A stretch of 64,000 nucleotides of DNA from Allodiplogaster sudhausi (Eukaryota > Nematoda > Chromadorea > Rhabditida > Diplogasteridae), in the NCBI GenBank assembly GCA_945643635.1, contig CALZFC010000016.1, positions 1,002,501-1,066,500 of the forward strand, in the 5' to 3' direction. Position numbers and translations under genes: made by a program. A model generated the notes under the pieces. The model made no database searches. It worked only from the letters and a program-made list of their open reading frames with translations, and was not told the origin of the DNA. Positions 45,701 to 56,934 of this stretch are shown here, piece after piece (the first letter of the stretch is position 1; each line of letters begins with the position of its first letter).

Positions 45701-46326
45701 GGACGAAGAAAGTCGAAAAGGTCTGAAGCATCTCTTGATTCGTTCTCACCGTTAATTTGTCGTAGAAGACTATTTTTGTATTGAAGGTTATTGCTTTCAA
45801 CTGTACGTATATTCATTAAGTTACTGGATCACAATATTTATTTGTTCACAACTTTAAAAGCTGTGCGAAATATTGTGATTGTCATACGTAAACTGGTATT
45901 CATTATTGCAACTCACATTCCATGTCACAAACGAAGACGCTATTGTTGTGATGATAAGACAAATGCCGCTGAGTGTTAACGTAAGCTTCGCATTGAGACG
46001 TCCGCCGGCAATTGCTGAAAATTTTTTTTAATGAATAAAGTTCACACTAATTTTTTCAAATACAAACACATATATTTTCACTTGTAATTATTTCCCTAGT
46101 TATTTTCAAGATAGACGGTTTTCTTTTTGTCACTGACGTACAAATGGGTTATGACTGTTTGTCGAGAACATGTCATTGACGGAAATTAACAATAAGATTA
46201 ATAGCGCAGCCGTACACTGTCTGAAAAATCTTGACGATGTGAGACGCCCAAATGCGTCAACATCACATTAAAGCAAGACACATCTTGAAAGGTGTGATGT
46301 TTCCGATATCAATCTGCTTTGCCTCC

Positions 46327-46372
<46 letters not shown>

Positions 46373-46844
46373 CTTTCCTTTTTATCTCTGTCTGTCTTTC
46401 TTTCTTTACATTCTTCTTACTCTCTTTACTCTGTCATAAAAAACTTTCTCCTAACTGACTTATCACAATCAAGGTCGCAATCGCTACAGCAAGATAGCCG
46501 ACTTGGAGATAGCCGCAGCTTTTCTCAGTGACGCCATAAATTCGCTGAACTTCATCCAGCAAACCTGCATTCATTCGGTATTCTTCATGCTCATGCAGTC
46601 AAAAACTTCTTTCTCCAAAAATGAGATTAATACATTAAAATAAGACTTACACATCTTTTTAAACAGTTGTAAGTACGAAATGAATACAGCTAATAATAAT
46701 AAGAGTTATGATGTAATATCGCATACTACTGCTTCTGATCCTCTAACCAGCGGTGACGTATCGGTCAAAGAAGATGATGAAGCAGTAGCTGCTCAAAACG
46801 AAGACGTAGAGGGCGCGGCGGGTCGGGGACAGGGACAGGGACAT
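42714..46844 (-). CDS. Spinster-like MFS transporter, paralogue A
   Basis: Major facilitator proteins have 12 membrane helices; Spinster-type members move lipids or sugars across late endosome/lysosome or plasma membranes. Seen on the minus strand: start MSLSLSPTRRALYVFVLSSY at 46844 with FFDRYVTAG ending TM1; LLDEVQRIYGVTEKSCGYLQ (TM2 entry); GGRLNAKLTLTLSG (about 46010, position of the loop 2-3 basic motif); VLRSLPAISEGAITSLGPSL (about 45700); NYALMAFFSMMPF; IAVPIGTLFTG and APLAMLFLLPALWLILPV (about 44890-44790); a charged central loop (EEIKMIDEAKRLLTD); then C-half helices to GDAPAPYITGW (about 43170), and a final helix AAAVSFLGVLTSLLAIRSF with a basic tail. About 14 exons, matching paralogue B nearly exon by exon. 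One intron carries a GC-rich insertion at 44945. Substrate unknown. Confidence 0.75.
44945..45210. mobile_element. GC-rich solo element resembling hAT ends
   Basis: An intronic block with repeated GGGGCCGG motifs. It closes with GGCCACCCCTG, similar to the hAT terminus GCCCACCCCTG at 56563, and opens near GGGTGGGGAGCCCCGG. No target duplication could be fixed, so the borders are approximate. Confidence 0.45.
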
Positions 46845-47761
46845 GTTTAACATACATAAGAGTGTTCAGCAACAGCACAAGCCGGGTCTATCAATGTCAC
46901 TCCCCACTCTCTTTATTTCATTTTATTCTTTCTTCTCTCGCCTGTCCGTCTCTTCTTTCCCTCTAATCATGTCTCCTTTCATTCCTCTCCATTATTTCTC
47001 AATCCCTTTCTCTCATTTCTTCCAATCTTTCTGTTCAGGTCCATACGCAGGTGATTTTTCCTTCTTTCTCATTCACTTTCTTTCACTTTCACCCCCCCCC
47101 CCTCCTCCTCCAACACATGTCGTCTTCCTGGTGACACACACCGTTGTTTCCTTTAAATCTTTTCTTTATTGTACCCCCCCCCCCCTCTCAAATACGAATT
47201 GGAGAGTGGTAAGGTGAAGCATATGTTTGTTTTCATATTTTATCGCAGTGATAAAAGAATATTGCTTACAGATGTCGTCGCAATAACGAGATGGTAAGAA
47301 AACATTAAATGTGAAGAAAGATTACCTAACGAGCAGAGAAGAAAACAAGAAAGAATATGGAACTTTGAGATGTAGTAAAAATAGAATAAGTACAAATAGC
47401 TGATTTATATATAAAACAGAATATTTATGGAATATGGAGGGAAAAAGAAGAAGCGCATATTACAGCGGATTCAGGCAGAAACTTCCAAGTGTGGTCAACT
47501 CCAAATTAAAGAACCGACTGGCGAGAGCTGGAAGAGTAAAGCAAAGCGAGGGCAATGGCTTATCGTTAGAATGACATCGAAGAGAATTAAAAAAATCATA
47601 CTAGTCGTGGCGGTTGTAAAATAAAACAATTACAACTAGTGTGAATTTTTAAAGAGTCTTTTTTTTATCAAACATCGATTATCAGTTCGTCAGAAAAGTA
47701 ATTTTCATTCGAGTGAACAAAAGAGTGAACATGCAAAGAGTAGAGCTAATTGGTGGGATGA
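46845..47761. other. Spacer between MFS paralogues A and B
   Basis: CT-rich up to about 47215 with two poly-C runs (about 47091-47102 and 47174-47186), then AT-rich. ORFs here are low-complexity Ser/Phe/Leu translations. No gene seen; it should contain the promoter of A and the 3' end of B. Confidence 0.5.
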
Positions 47762-50700
47762 CTACATATTTTCTTCGAAGCTCGTTTCAGAAATACTTTC
47801 AGTATGCCTGATGCCTTGAGCAGCCTTTCTGACTTCTTTTCGATAGAATCGGCATGCGAACAACGAAAAGGCAACACTTGTGACGCCCACTGCCGCAGCA
47901 ATTTGGAGAGCCTCAATAGAAATATCGCTTAAAAGAGGGCAGGCACCAAAAAACAATTAATGCCCGTTTAAGTGCCCCTCGCATCAAAATGCTCTTTATT
48001 TATTGTTGCTTTTTATTTTTTGTGCCTGTCCTTTTTTATAATTTAATTCATATAATGTCAAAGACAATCTTCATTTTCAGTAGAAAAAAATATTAATAAT
48101 ATTGCTAATGGCGAATCATTTAAAAAAAAGAATGCAACTCTCGAATAGGTACCTGTTTCATGGCTATGAACTTCGCGGAAGAGCCGTCGCCTTCTTTGAA
48201 ACTGTCAATGAGCTGAAAGCATAATATGATTCCTATTTCCAGGGCATGATAAAAAATCTACACGCACCCATCCAGTGACAAAAGGCGCGAGTGCATCTCC
48301 CGACGCGACAGCGACGATAAGATTAACAGCAAGAGCTGTTTCATGGAGGCGAGATGGGATCACTGCCTGCAAAAAAAAACTAAATTTTTTTTACTATCTT
48401 TTCTAAAATATAAAATGGCTAAAATATAAAATTAATAAAACATTCGCAAAAATTGAAAAAAAGGCTGACAAGAATTATATCGCTTGTGATAGGAAAACAG
48501 CCCCCGCTCAGGATGGATCCAATGCAAAAAACAGTCTGAATTGCCAAGAGATTTGTCCAATAATAATAAGTTTTAGAATAAATTATAGCAGGCTTACAAC
48601 GGCCGCAACGAGGTTTTTGGTTATAAAATGCAGATATGCAAATTTGGCTGGCGTCCAGAGAATCGCAGCTATCGAAAGCGTGAACAGAGGAGCGTTCACT
48701 GTTCGAATCAGCCAGAACGGCCCCCAGCCGCTGCGCCATCTCTGACATGGGTTCAGTTAAGTTATTGATTTATTGATCGATTTAGGGCAACTCCATTTGA
48801 AAGACTCTCATTTCTCCGTTTCTTTCTTTTCGCATCTCCTAATCGAGTTCGAAAAAAATACGAATTTTCAACAACTTTGTTCCTTTCTCTAGAGCGGTCC
48901 TTTAAAACCAAGATTTTGCTGACCTCTGAACAAGTGACGAGGACAAGCGAACCAATGAAGCTGCCAATTGTAGCTGTGACACCTTGAAGCGTGACGGCGC
49001 TGAATTAAAAGTGCACAATTTATCATCGCCTCTTCTGTGCATAGCCACCAAGAGAAATCGTACAGGTTTTTTTATTACATAAAAAAACCAACTGGTTGGA
49101 AGAGAGGCCATAAAAGACGCTGACTGAAGCGTTAGTGCTGTTCATTGCGTTGGACGTAAGTTCACAGAACCACCAGCTCTGAATATTACAGTCGGTTTGG
49201 CCTAGGATATGAATAAAAAATGCAGTATATGTATATACTCTTAATCTTGATTGCATAACAGAAATACGTCAACGAGAGAAACCTGTGCAGACATGAAGTA
49301 ATTTGCAGCCGAAAAGCCAAGCGTTGCTAGCCAGAAAGTCTTACTGAAATGATCCCTCAATTTACTTTAGAATTCTCTTTTCGATAATTATAGTTATTTT
49401 ATTTGATAGATGCTTCACTGATCAACTTCTCCGCTTGAAAATCTCTTAATTTTTTTTTCGATATTTAAAATTTTTTTCTAAACATTAGCTGACGAAGTGG
49501 ACTGTTTTCCACTTTTAGAAGAAGAAAAAAGTGAAAAGGGTCCAACCAGCGAAAAACAACAGCAACGTCGTCTAAAATACTTTTAAGCTGACTTCCTTCA
49601 CCAATCTTCATCTGCTCTCTCGGTGGCGCATTCTGTATGACTCGTCTTTTTAATTCAGTCGCGTACATATAATTTTTATTTCGAATTGAGACTGTATTCT
49701 TAGCGAGCCAGGGATACGGAGCGAGCCGTACGAGCCAAATTAATTTAAAAATCGGAGAAAACTACAACATCATATGAATAATCTTCAACTTTTTCTTAAA
49801 AAATTAATCATGACTCATTGCGCGTGGGCGTATTGTACGTTATGTATTTTTTTTCTTATTTCGCATAACAATTTCTTTAAACGCACCGGAACGACAAGCC
49901 AAAGAACTGGAAGCAGCAAGAGAAGTGCGAAGGGCGCTGAGCGGAGAGCCCAGCGAAAATGTTCTAAATCGAATGAGGCGCCGAACGCGGCACAAATTCT
50001 AAATATGGAATTCATTACGCTTCTTTTTTCTTCGACAAAATAAGTTTAAAAACGCCAAGATTTACCTATCTTACTCGAATGCATAAATTTGTCAATGAAG
50101 TATGTATGTATTAAATAAAAAAGCTTGTTTTATTCAAGAATAAGTACTTATGAACCCCGGACACTGCGCAGCGAAGAAGAAAAGCATGAGAGCGTAGCTT
50201 CTCGCTGACTCGCCTTTAAACAACTATCTATTTGAAGAAAAACGACTACCTATTTTTTTGCGGGAGTATGTAAAAAAAGTCTTCAAATCCTTTGAATCAC
50301 CTTTGATGTAGCTGCCAATGAGTGCGGGGCTGACGGAAGCGGAAACGGAATAAGCGATTGCCGGAATCGAGCGTAGAATAAAGAAGAGCCAGAATAGCTG
50401 GAAGAGAGTTTTGGTTTTTAGCTTCCCGCCAAGACTTTTAACTTCAAATAGTGTTCTCACTTCGCGAGGCATAAAGGAAGCAGCGAGAGATGCAACAACC
50501 ACCACGAGCCCAGCAGCTTCCAGCATTCGCTTGCCGTTCATGCGTCGACCGAACACGGCTGAAAAGGTAACAATTGATTGAAGTCAAGAAGGAATCCTCT
50601 TACTGATTCCTACGTTGCACAGCAGGACGACCGACATATATCCTGCGGGAATCCAGCCCACAGCAGTGTCTGAGAGCTCGAAGTGGTGTTTCAGATTCTT

Positions 50701-50971
50701 CAGAAGACCTAAAAAAAATTTCTAATTTTTTATGTTAAACTAATTTAAAACTAGTTGAAACAATTGTTAACAGTAGCTATTTATATCTGAAAGAAACCAG
50801 AGGTACAGAATTTCCTAAATTCTTCTTCTTTTCGAGTGCAGTACAAAGTCTTCTAACCGGCCGTGATGAAGCGATCGAGGTTCACGAGAAAAAAGTATAT
50901 CGTTAAAATGCCAACGCAAAGCAATCTTCTTCCAAGTCTCAGTGAATCCTTTTCCTTCAATTTTCTTTTCT
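47762..50971 (-). CDS. Spinster-like MFS transporter, paralogue B
   Basis: Same architecture and exon pattern as paralogue A. On the minus strand: LGRRLLCVGILTIYFFLVNLD (split; ends DRFITAG, about 50930-50860), HFELSDTAVGWIPAGYMSVV (about 50690), FGRRMNGKRMLEAAGLVVV (about 50555), FFILRSIPAIAYSVSASVSP (about 50380), SYALMLFFFAAQCPGF, IFRICAAFGASFDLEHF (about 50005), PFALLLLLPVLWLVVPV, NAPPREQMKIGEGSQLKSIL (about 49630), C-half helices to GDALAPFVTGW (about 48280), last helix ALQIAAAVGVTSVAFSLFAC and a cytoplasmic tail ending SFEENM at 47762. The exon at 50971 starts after an acceptor and has no ATG, so the true first exon is not identified. Confidence 0.72.
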
Positions 50972-51817
50972 CTGGAAAAAGTTTGTATTATCTGCGTCTT
51001 TCTTTTGTAAAAGGAAGATATATCATAGCGCAGATATACCTGAAATAAATAAATAAATATTCAGACCAGCGAAGCTGTTGATTTGTTGAAGGGGAATTTG
51101 GTCATTGCTGAAATTGTCTCCTTGACACCTTTTTCACTGCAAACGGACAACTCATTGCACGCGGCTTCATCCTTATGTGGCATTTACCTGTCTGAATACA
51201 AATTGATATTGATGAGACAACAGAAAGCCTGATTGATGATGTAATTGAAATTGCTCTCTTACATTTACATATGTACATATGTAAGTACGTAAGCATGTAT
51301 TTACGAAAATAAGGGAAGCAAAATAACCAGAACAAATGCACACTTATTCTCCTTCAATTATCCGCCCGATATATATACATAGGTATGTACATATAAAGAC
51401 CTTCTCCAACTTCCATCTTTTGCATTGATAATGAATCACATCTTCCCTGTGGTATGTTTTGGCTTCTTCATTCTCGTTTCTCTCAAATTTCATTTTCTTG
51501 ATGCTCAAAAATGAGTATTCAATGTTCAGAAGCATTTCTATTTCTTTCTCTCACTGAAATGTTTTACCTTTTAAAATAAAAGTGCAATTCCCTAAAAATA
51601 GATTATTTTTTCACGCGATTTGTTTCTGCATTGGCCTCATCACCTTGTTCTTTGAAAACTGGTCTGATGACAAGTCAGGTGTATTAGTTGGCAGCGTCGT
51701 TTGTGCAAGCAAAGGCAACCACAATACTGAGTCATCCCATTTTTCTTCAGTAAAAAACCCTATGAGACACAATTATTTCTTAATCGAAGCACCTTTTACT
51801 TTCTCTAGTAATTCTGT
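50972..51817. other. Spacer upstream of MFS paralogue B
   Basis: AT-rich, with TACATATGTA units at 51262-51300 and 51371-51395. Short ORFs have no supporting motifs. The missing 5' exon of paralogue B may lie here. Confidence 0.4.
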
Positions 51818-51940
51818 TCACTTCTGTTCGATCTTTTCACTATTCAGGGCTGCAGCAACAGCCAAGTCCGCTCGGTAGAAGGACACTTCAATTAGAAAGA
51901 TGACAATGCTCACGGCGCCAATCGGCCGAGGAGGTGTCAT
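51818..51940 (-). pseudogene. Stray first-exon-like fragment of a further MFS paralogue
   Basis: MTPPRPIGAVSIVIFLIEVS followed by FYRADLAVAAAL mirrors the first exon of paralogue A (MSLSLSPTRR..., TM1, FFDRYVTAG) in length, proline/arginine head and helix, with RADLAVAA in place of DRYVTAG. No second exon was found before the inverted repeat at 52225. It may instead be the alternative first exon of paralogue B. Confidence 0.4.
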
Positions 51941-52224
51941 TCCAAAAGATTCCTCTTTCCTAATTTAGATTTTCATTATTGCACTTAAGACAGCATGTCT
52001 GTAACCTTTGAGCACGACCTGTCCTGAGGAATTTTTTTCAATTTCCTTTATAAAAATTGGCTGACCTATACAACTCGACGTTCTCTACAACATACCGTAC
52101 ACTTTAATTTTTTTCAGAAAAATTCCGTTCGAGAAACCGTACAGTCCCTTCAAAATATGATGAACCATAACTCGGCTAATTTTCCGAATTTGACGAAAAC
52201 AAAGATACAGTTCGATAGCCCTTT

Positions 52225-52772
52225 GGACGCACTTCAATTTTGATCTGGAAACATTTTCTAAAAAATTCATTTTCGACCCAAAACACGGCCCTGAACATTT
52301 TTATGACCACTTTTTGGCAACTTTTTGTTCATTTTTGGAAAGTGTACCCTGCAGTTTTTTGATATGTTGTAGCGCGTGAAATTTGCTACAAGAATTTGTT
52401 TCCTTCAAAAAAATCCTGGTTGGCACACCTTGCGAAAAATACGCGCGAATCGGTCAAAATGGCCCATTTTTGTCGCCGAGACACAGTGCAAGCGCATTCA
52501 TCGATCCATAACTACGCTCAATCTTAATATTACAAAATCTTAAGTATATCATCTAAGAGCTCTCATGGAGATCTTTAAATGTTAAATCCATAATTTTATT
52601 GAAAAGTTCCGATTTATATGGGAAATTACGTTCAGTATAATTAGAAGGGTTAAAAAACTACTACAAACACATTTCCGTATGTCCAAACATACATCATAAG
52701 AAAGAGGATGAAATTTGGTACAAGATAAACCCCTTTAAATGAAATTCTATGCGTACGATCCTTTGTTATAAG
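52225..52772. repeat. Left arm of a ~540-bp inverted repeat pair
   Basis: It begins GGACGCACTTCAATTTTGATC and ends CCTTTGTTATAAG. Its reverse complement occurs at 60964-61501 with only scattered mismatches and small indels. No long ORF is conserved between the arms. The stretch 51941-52224 beside it has no recognisable gene. Confidence 0.92.
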
Positions 52773-52904
52773 CCATAATATTAGAGCCAGTAGCGTCACT
52801 GTCATTTCGCCTAAGGATTCATAGTTTAGTTTATTCGAATTGGAATATTCCATTCCTTTTTTTTACACCTTTTCCTTGAGGCGTTGTAATCCTAATCTTA
52901 TGGC
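52772..52904. mobile_element. 133-bp MITE in TTATAA target
   Basis: Ends GCCATAATATTAG and CTAATCTTATGGC are inverted repeats with one mismatch, flanked by TTATAA on both sides (52766-52771, 52905-52910). The right arm of the large inverted repeat keeps the empty site: TTATAA followed directly by one base and TAGAGACCGCAG. The insertion therefore postdates the arm duplication. Confidence 0.8.
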
Positions 52905-52912
52905 TTATAACT

Positions 52913-53440
52913 AGAGACCGCAGATGATTTTTTCAACTAGGAATGCAATGTAAACTAATGATGCTTCTGGGGGGTTTCGGTGACGAGAAACCCAAATCTA
53001 TAATCAGAAACACAAACAAAATTGAAATTAAGTAATTAAAAGTCGTTTTTAATATGCCTATTCCTGTGAAGGATGGGACGCCTACAGTATGCCTGCCGAT
53101 GAATGTCATTGTGTCAAATGTAGTTTGGCCGGTCAGATGATCGCTACAGAAGATGCATGCTCTTGCTCAACTCATTTCCTTACACTTTCTTTCTTTTTTT
53201 ATTTTTAGCACAACATTTTTTTCTTTATTTTTAAATCTAATTTAATATTGCACAAATACGTATGACATCGCTTTTCTGTGCAATCACTTCCAAAATGCTC
53301 CACAAACATCTTGCTAAGTGTTATACGAATAGCTGACGAAACAAATATTTATTCTTTATTAAAAAGCCACCTACTTAGTATCTGATGAGTTATTTCTAAC
53401 CCACCAGACTCCAGCACACGCCACGAGGAGGCGAGGTGAG
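52913..53440. repeat. AGAGACCGCAG-family copy plus AT-rich spacer
   Basis: 52913-53165 aligns with 24078-24330, starting AGAGACCGCAGATGATTTT and ending near GGCCGGTCAGATG. The remaining bases to the hAT target duplication are AT-rich with no gene. Confidence 0.65.
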
Positions 53441-53459
53441 TGTGTGCCCAGGGGTGGGC

Positions 53460-53670
53460 GGCCCGCGGCCCGGCCCGCTGGTGATTTTTACGGCCCGGCC
53501 CGGGCCCGGGCCTAATTTAAATTAGCGGGCCTGGCCCGGGCCGGCCCTAATGGCATAAGGCCCGGCCCGGGCCCGGCCCTATATATTGCGGGCCGGCCCT
53601 GGCCCGGCCCGCATTTGAATTTCAAGCCCGGGCTCAGCCCGGGCCAAGCCCGGGCCCGGCACGGGCCGAT
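53460..53670. repeat. GC-rich subterminal array, left end of hAT
   Basis: Dense copies of CGGCCCGGCCC/GGGCCCGG units interrupted by short AT words. The right end has a matching array at about 56345-56555. Such arrays in hAT elements usually hold transposase binding sites, which is an inference here. They can form strong hairpins. Confidence 0.85.
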
Positions 53671-53773
53671 CAATGCATCGGCAACTGACCCAAGTTGTTT
53701 AGCGCTCTATTAACTTCCTTCCAATGTTTCGTTTCCGTACTCGTTTTACACTCTATTTTTGTTTCAGATCCAG

Positions 53774-56219
53774 ATGGAGGAAGAAGAACAGGAGAATATC
53801 ATCGTTCTTGATGATCGACCCGACAGTTGGCAGCCGCCTGACAAGCCGGCTGAGAAGATTACGAAGGAGGAGCTAATGCAAGTGTCGAGATATGAAGATT
53901 CGCTCCTTGTCTACAAGGAGAAAACTCGAGGAATGTGCACGGTTTATTACCGTTTTGATGAAGCGAAGCCAATGAAAAAAACGAATTACTTGGCCTGCCT
54001 TCGCTGCGACCCTTACGTGTTTTTCAAGAGCAATTGTGGCGGACATATTTCGTCAGTTAATGTTCGCTTCTTCGCCGTGTCATTGAGGTGTTTTTCATTC
54101 AGGAGACATAATAAACGAGAGCATGCTGACGATGACTACCCGGCGACTTCCACGCCTTCCATTAAGCGACATTTTGGCTTGCCGACTCTGCCTCCAGAAG
54201 GGCGGCGGCAACTAGCTGAAGCTGTTGCTCGCTTTGCGATTGCAAGTGGCTGTTCTTTCAATGCTCTCTCCTCAAGCGACTTCGCGGAATTATACAATAC
54301 TATTGCAACTCTTCCGTCGGTTTAAGCTTCTTAATAATTTGCTATACAAAATATATTGAGTTTTAGAGCGTCAAGTGGTTCTGCCAAAGAGTTACCATCT
54401 CGTAGAACAATTGCTCGAACGACTCATTCCATCGCTTTGCAAGAGAAAGGTCGCTAACGGTTGAGGTTAACCGCAACCATGTTTTGTGCTAACTAAACTA
54501 CACTGAATCACTTTGCAGCTGACGAAGGTTTGTTCTGAGGCACGATTCATGTCTCTGAGTTGTGACTATGGCGAGAGAGGTGGCCGCACGTTCGCTGCCG
54601 TTGTTGTTCATTTCCTGAAAGGCGGGAAGTGTACATCACGAACCATCGGCTTCATGGAAGTTGGAGACGAGACGAAGTCGTCAAACTTTGTGAGTTTTAG
54701 TTAAACTAATGAATTCAAGGTTCAGTTTCTCTTTTCTTTCAGATCTTCACCCAGTTAGTGGAGGCATGCCGACCTCACGGTTTACAGTCACAGCTCGGCA
54801 GACGATTTGTCTTCGTTTCTGATGCGGGAGCAAATGTTCTTAAGGCAGGACGAGACAACTTCCGTATGAGTATGTCTTTCAACTTTGAAAGGAAAAGAAA
54901 ATTTAAAATAAAATTTATAGGCATTGTCTGCGCCGCGCATCGGCTAAACACATGGGCAAAGCGAGGCTTTTACCCGTACGCGAATGATCTTGCCCTTCAC
55001 GCAGACATTGCAAAACGAGCAGTGCAAATACAAAAGGCTAGCTCGACGGTGGCCAGTTATATGCGTGCACGAAAGGCGGTCAGTATTATTATTGTTATAT
55101 TGTTATATTTTATTATTGTTGTCAAAAAACTATCTAGGAATGTTTTATCTAGGAATTTGGGGATTTCCGCATGCCACGTGCTTATGTCAACACCAGATGG
55201 CTCTCTGCACTCCACACTATGGAAGACATCGAGCGAATCTTGGATAAGTTGCTTGACAGCCTCGACACCTCAGATAATTCGAACTTTGCGGTAAGCATAT
55301 AGAGTGTCGCAAGAATTCATGTATGTTAGATATGTTTCAGGAATCCATTCGATTTCTTGAGAAGAATCGGGCGTCACTTTGCGCGCTGATTAAACTGCTC
55401 TCTGTCTTCGAGACTCCTATGAACAGGCTCCAGGTAACTCTAATTTTCGCCGTGTATCTTTCTTAATTTATATTTCCAGTCTAATGATAACTGCACGATT
55501 GGTCTCGTCGTCCCGGACATTCTTGGAATCGAGCAGGAGCTTGAGAAGGCTTCCACGAGCAGTTGTAATACTTCCAAAGAATTTGCGGCCGCGCTGCTGA
55601 CAGCTTATGCAGAGATCAAGAAAGATTTCTTCACTCCTCTGCATCGCGCTGCGGCACTGCTGGATACTCGAGCCAGCTGCATGCGACAGGTCTTCAGCAA
55701 AAACCATCAATTTCTTATGCAGGTTATTAAACTTAATCGTAATCGTTAACTAAACTACTACTACTAAATTGCAATGTTCAGTGCAAGGAAGATGTCAATG
55801 AAGTCGACATTCTGCTTGCCTCCACAACCTCACCTACGGCCCCCTCCCAGAGCCAAGGAGAAAGAGCGTCCACATCTGATGCGCTTCTGATGGGAGAGAC
55901 GGATAACCAAGAGCGGACTCTTAGCGATGAACTGGATGAATTCTACCTCACCCGCCCGGGCAACAGTGATCCCTTTGAATACTGGCAGAACAAAACTGAT
56001 AGTATGCCTCTACTTGCCCCTCTTGCTCTTGCAATTCTTTCCATTCCCGCGACAAGCGCCCAGACTGAGCGTTCCTTTTCTCGTCTGCATCATCTTATGA
56101 GTGACTACAGACATAGTCTATCGGATGCCAGCATCCAGGCTCTCATCACTGTGTCCATGAATCGTGTTAGAGTTGTTGGAGAAGACAAGGAGGATGAAGA
56201 GGAAGAGGACATTGAATAG
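53774..56219 (+). CDS. hAT transposase with BED-type zinc finger
   Basis: hAT transposases excise and insert DNA using an RNase H-like fold split by a helical insertion, with a C-terminal dimerisation region. Seen: start MEEEEQENIIVLDD at 53774 after an acceptor; BED-type finger ACLRCDPYVFF...HISRHNKREH, whose two halves are joined by removal of a 51-bp intron (54052-54102); RQVVLPKSYHLVEQLLERL (next exon); SLSCDYGERGGRTFAAVVV with the first catalytic-type Asp; FVFVSDAGANVLKA with the second; CAAHRLNTWAKRGF; YVNTRWLSALHTMEDIERI; a long helical part to LLDTRASCM. The C-terminus has PFEYWQNK and IPATSAQTERSFSRLHHLMS, the hAT dimerisation signature, ending in an acidic tail at 56219. About nine exons keep frame throughout. 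Catalytic residue assignment is by family analogy. Confidence 0.93.
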
Positions 56220-56571
56220 ATTCCGCTGTTGTAACTTCATTTGTTGTTGTTTACTTTATTGGTTCCCATAAAAATAAGTCACACCAGCAAAATTTATTGC
56301 ATATCACGAGATAATGAATGATAATAGAGAGATTAACAGTTGAAAGTCTAGCCCGGGCCGGGCCCGGGCTTGGCCCGGGACGGGCCCTGGAGATTACAGC
56401 CCGGCCCGGCCCGGCCCGTTAGATAGCGGGCCGGCCCGGGCCCGGCCCGCCAGATATTTTTGGAAGTAGGGCCCGGGCCGGGCCGGGCCTACGAATGCAG
56501 GCCCGTCCCCGGCCCGGCCTGGACATTGCCGGGCCGGCCCGGGCCGGTTTTTGCCCACCCCTGTGTGTGCC

Positions 56572-56934
56572 ACATGGAAAGAGGGGCCCTAGCACACGGG
56601 GGGGGGAACCCTACATTTATTAATAACAAACAAGAAGTATTCTAAAAGCGGAGAAAAATACAATCAAAAAACAGCAAACAAGACACTGACAAGAAAGAAG
56701 AACAATCTGACAAAAATAACAGAGTAAAATACAGTGGAAGCACGAATAGAAGAGATAGAGCAAGTGGTAAGGACCGCTGCGATAAAAAAATAGAGGCCAA
56801 TGCTACGGAATAAATTAGCAACTGATAAAATAAATGGAATTTCATTTCTATCGGCTCTGTGCTTCTAAAGAGAAGCCAACAAGAAAAGGAAAACACAACA
56901 AGGGAGGGAAAAAGAGAAGAAGGGAGAGCGGGAA
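56572..56934. other. Flank between hAT element and unknown gene
   Basis: AT- and purine-rich, with a poly-G run near 56600. No conserved ORF. It is the region just 3' of the unknown minus-strand gene. Confidence 0.5.

Larger units (their letters stand above)
53449..56563 (+). mobile_element. Structurally complete hAT transposon
   Basis: The ends are CAGGGGTGGGC (53449) and GCCCACCCCTG (56563), a classic hAT-type terminus. The perfect 8-bp target duplication TGTGTGCC flanks the element (53441-53448, 56564-56571). Between them are GC-rich subterminal arrays and one spliced transposase gene with no visible disabling change. Length is 3115 bp. Intact ends, duplication and frame suggest a young insertion. 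Confidence 0.95.
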
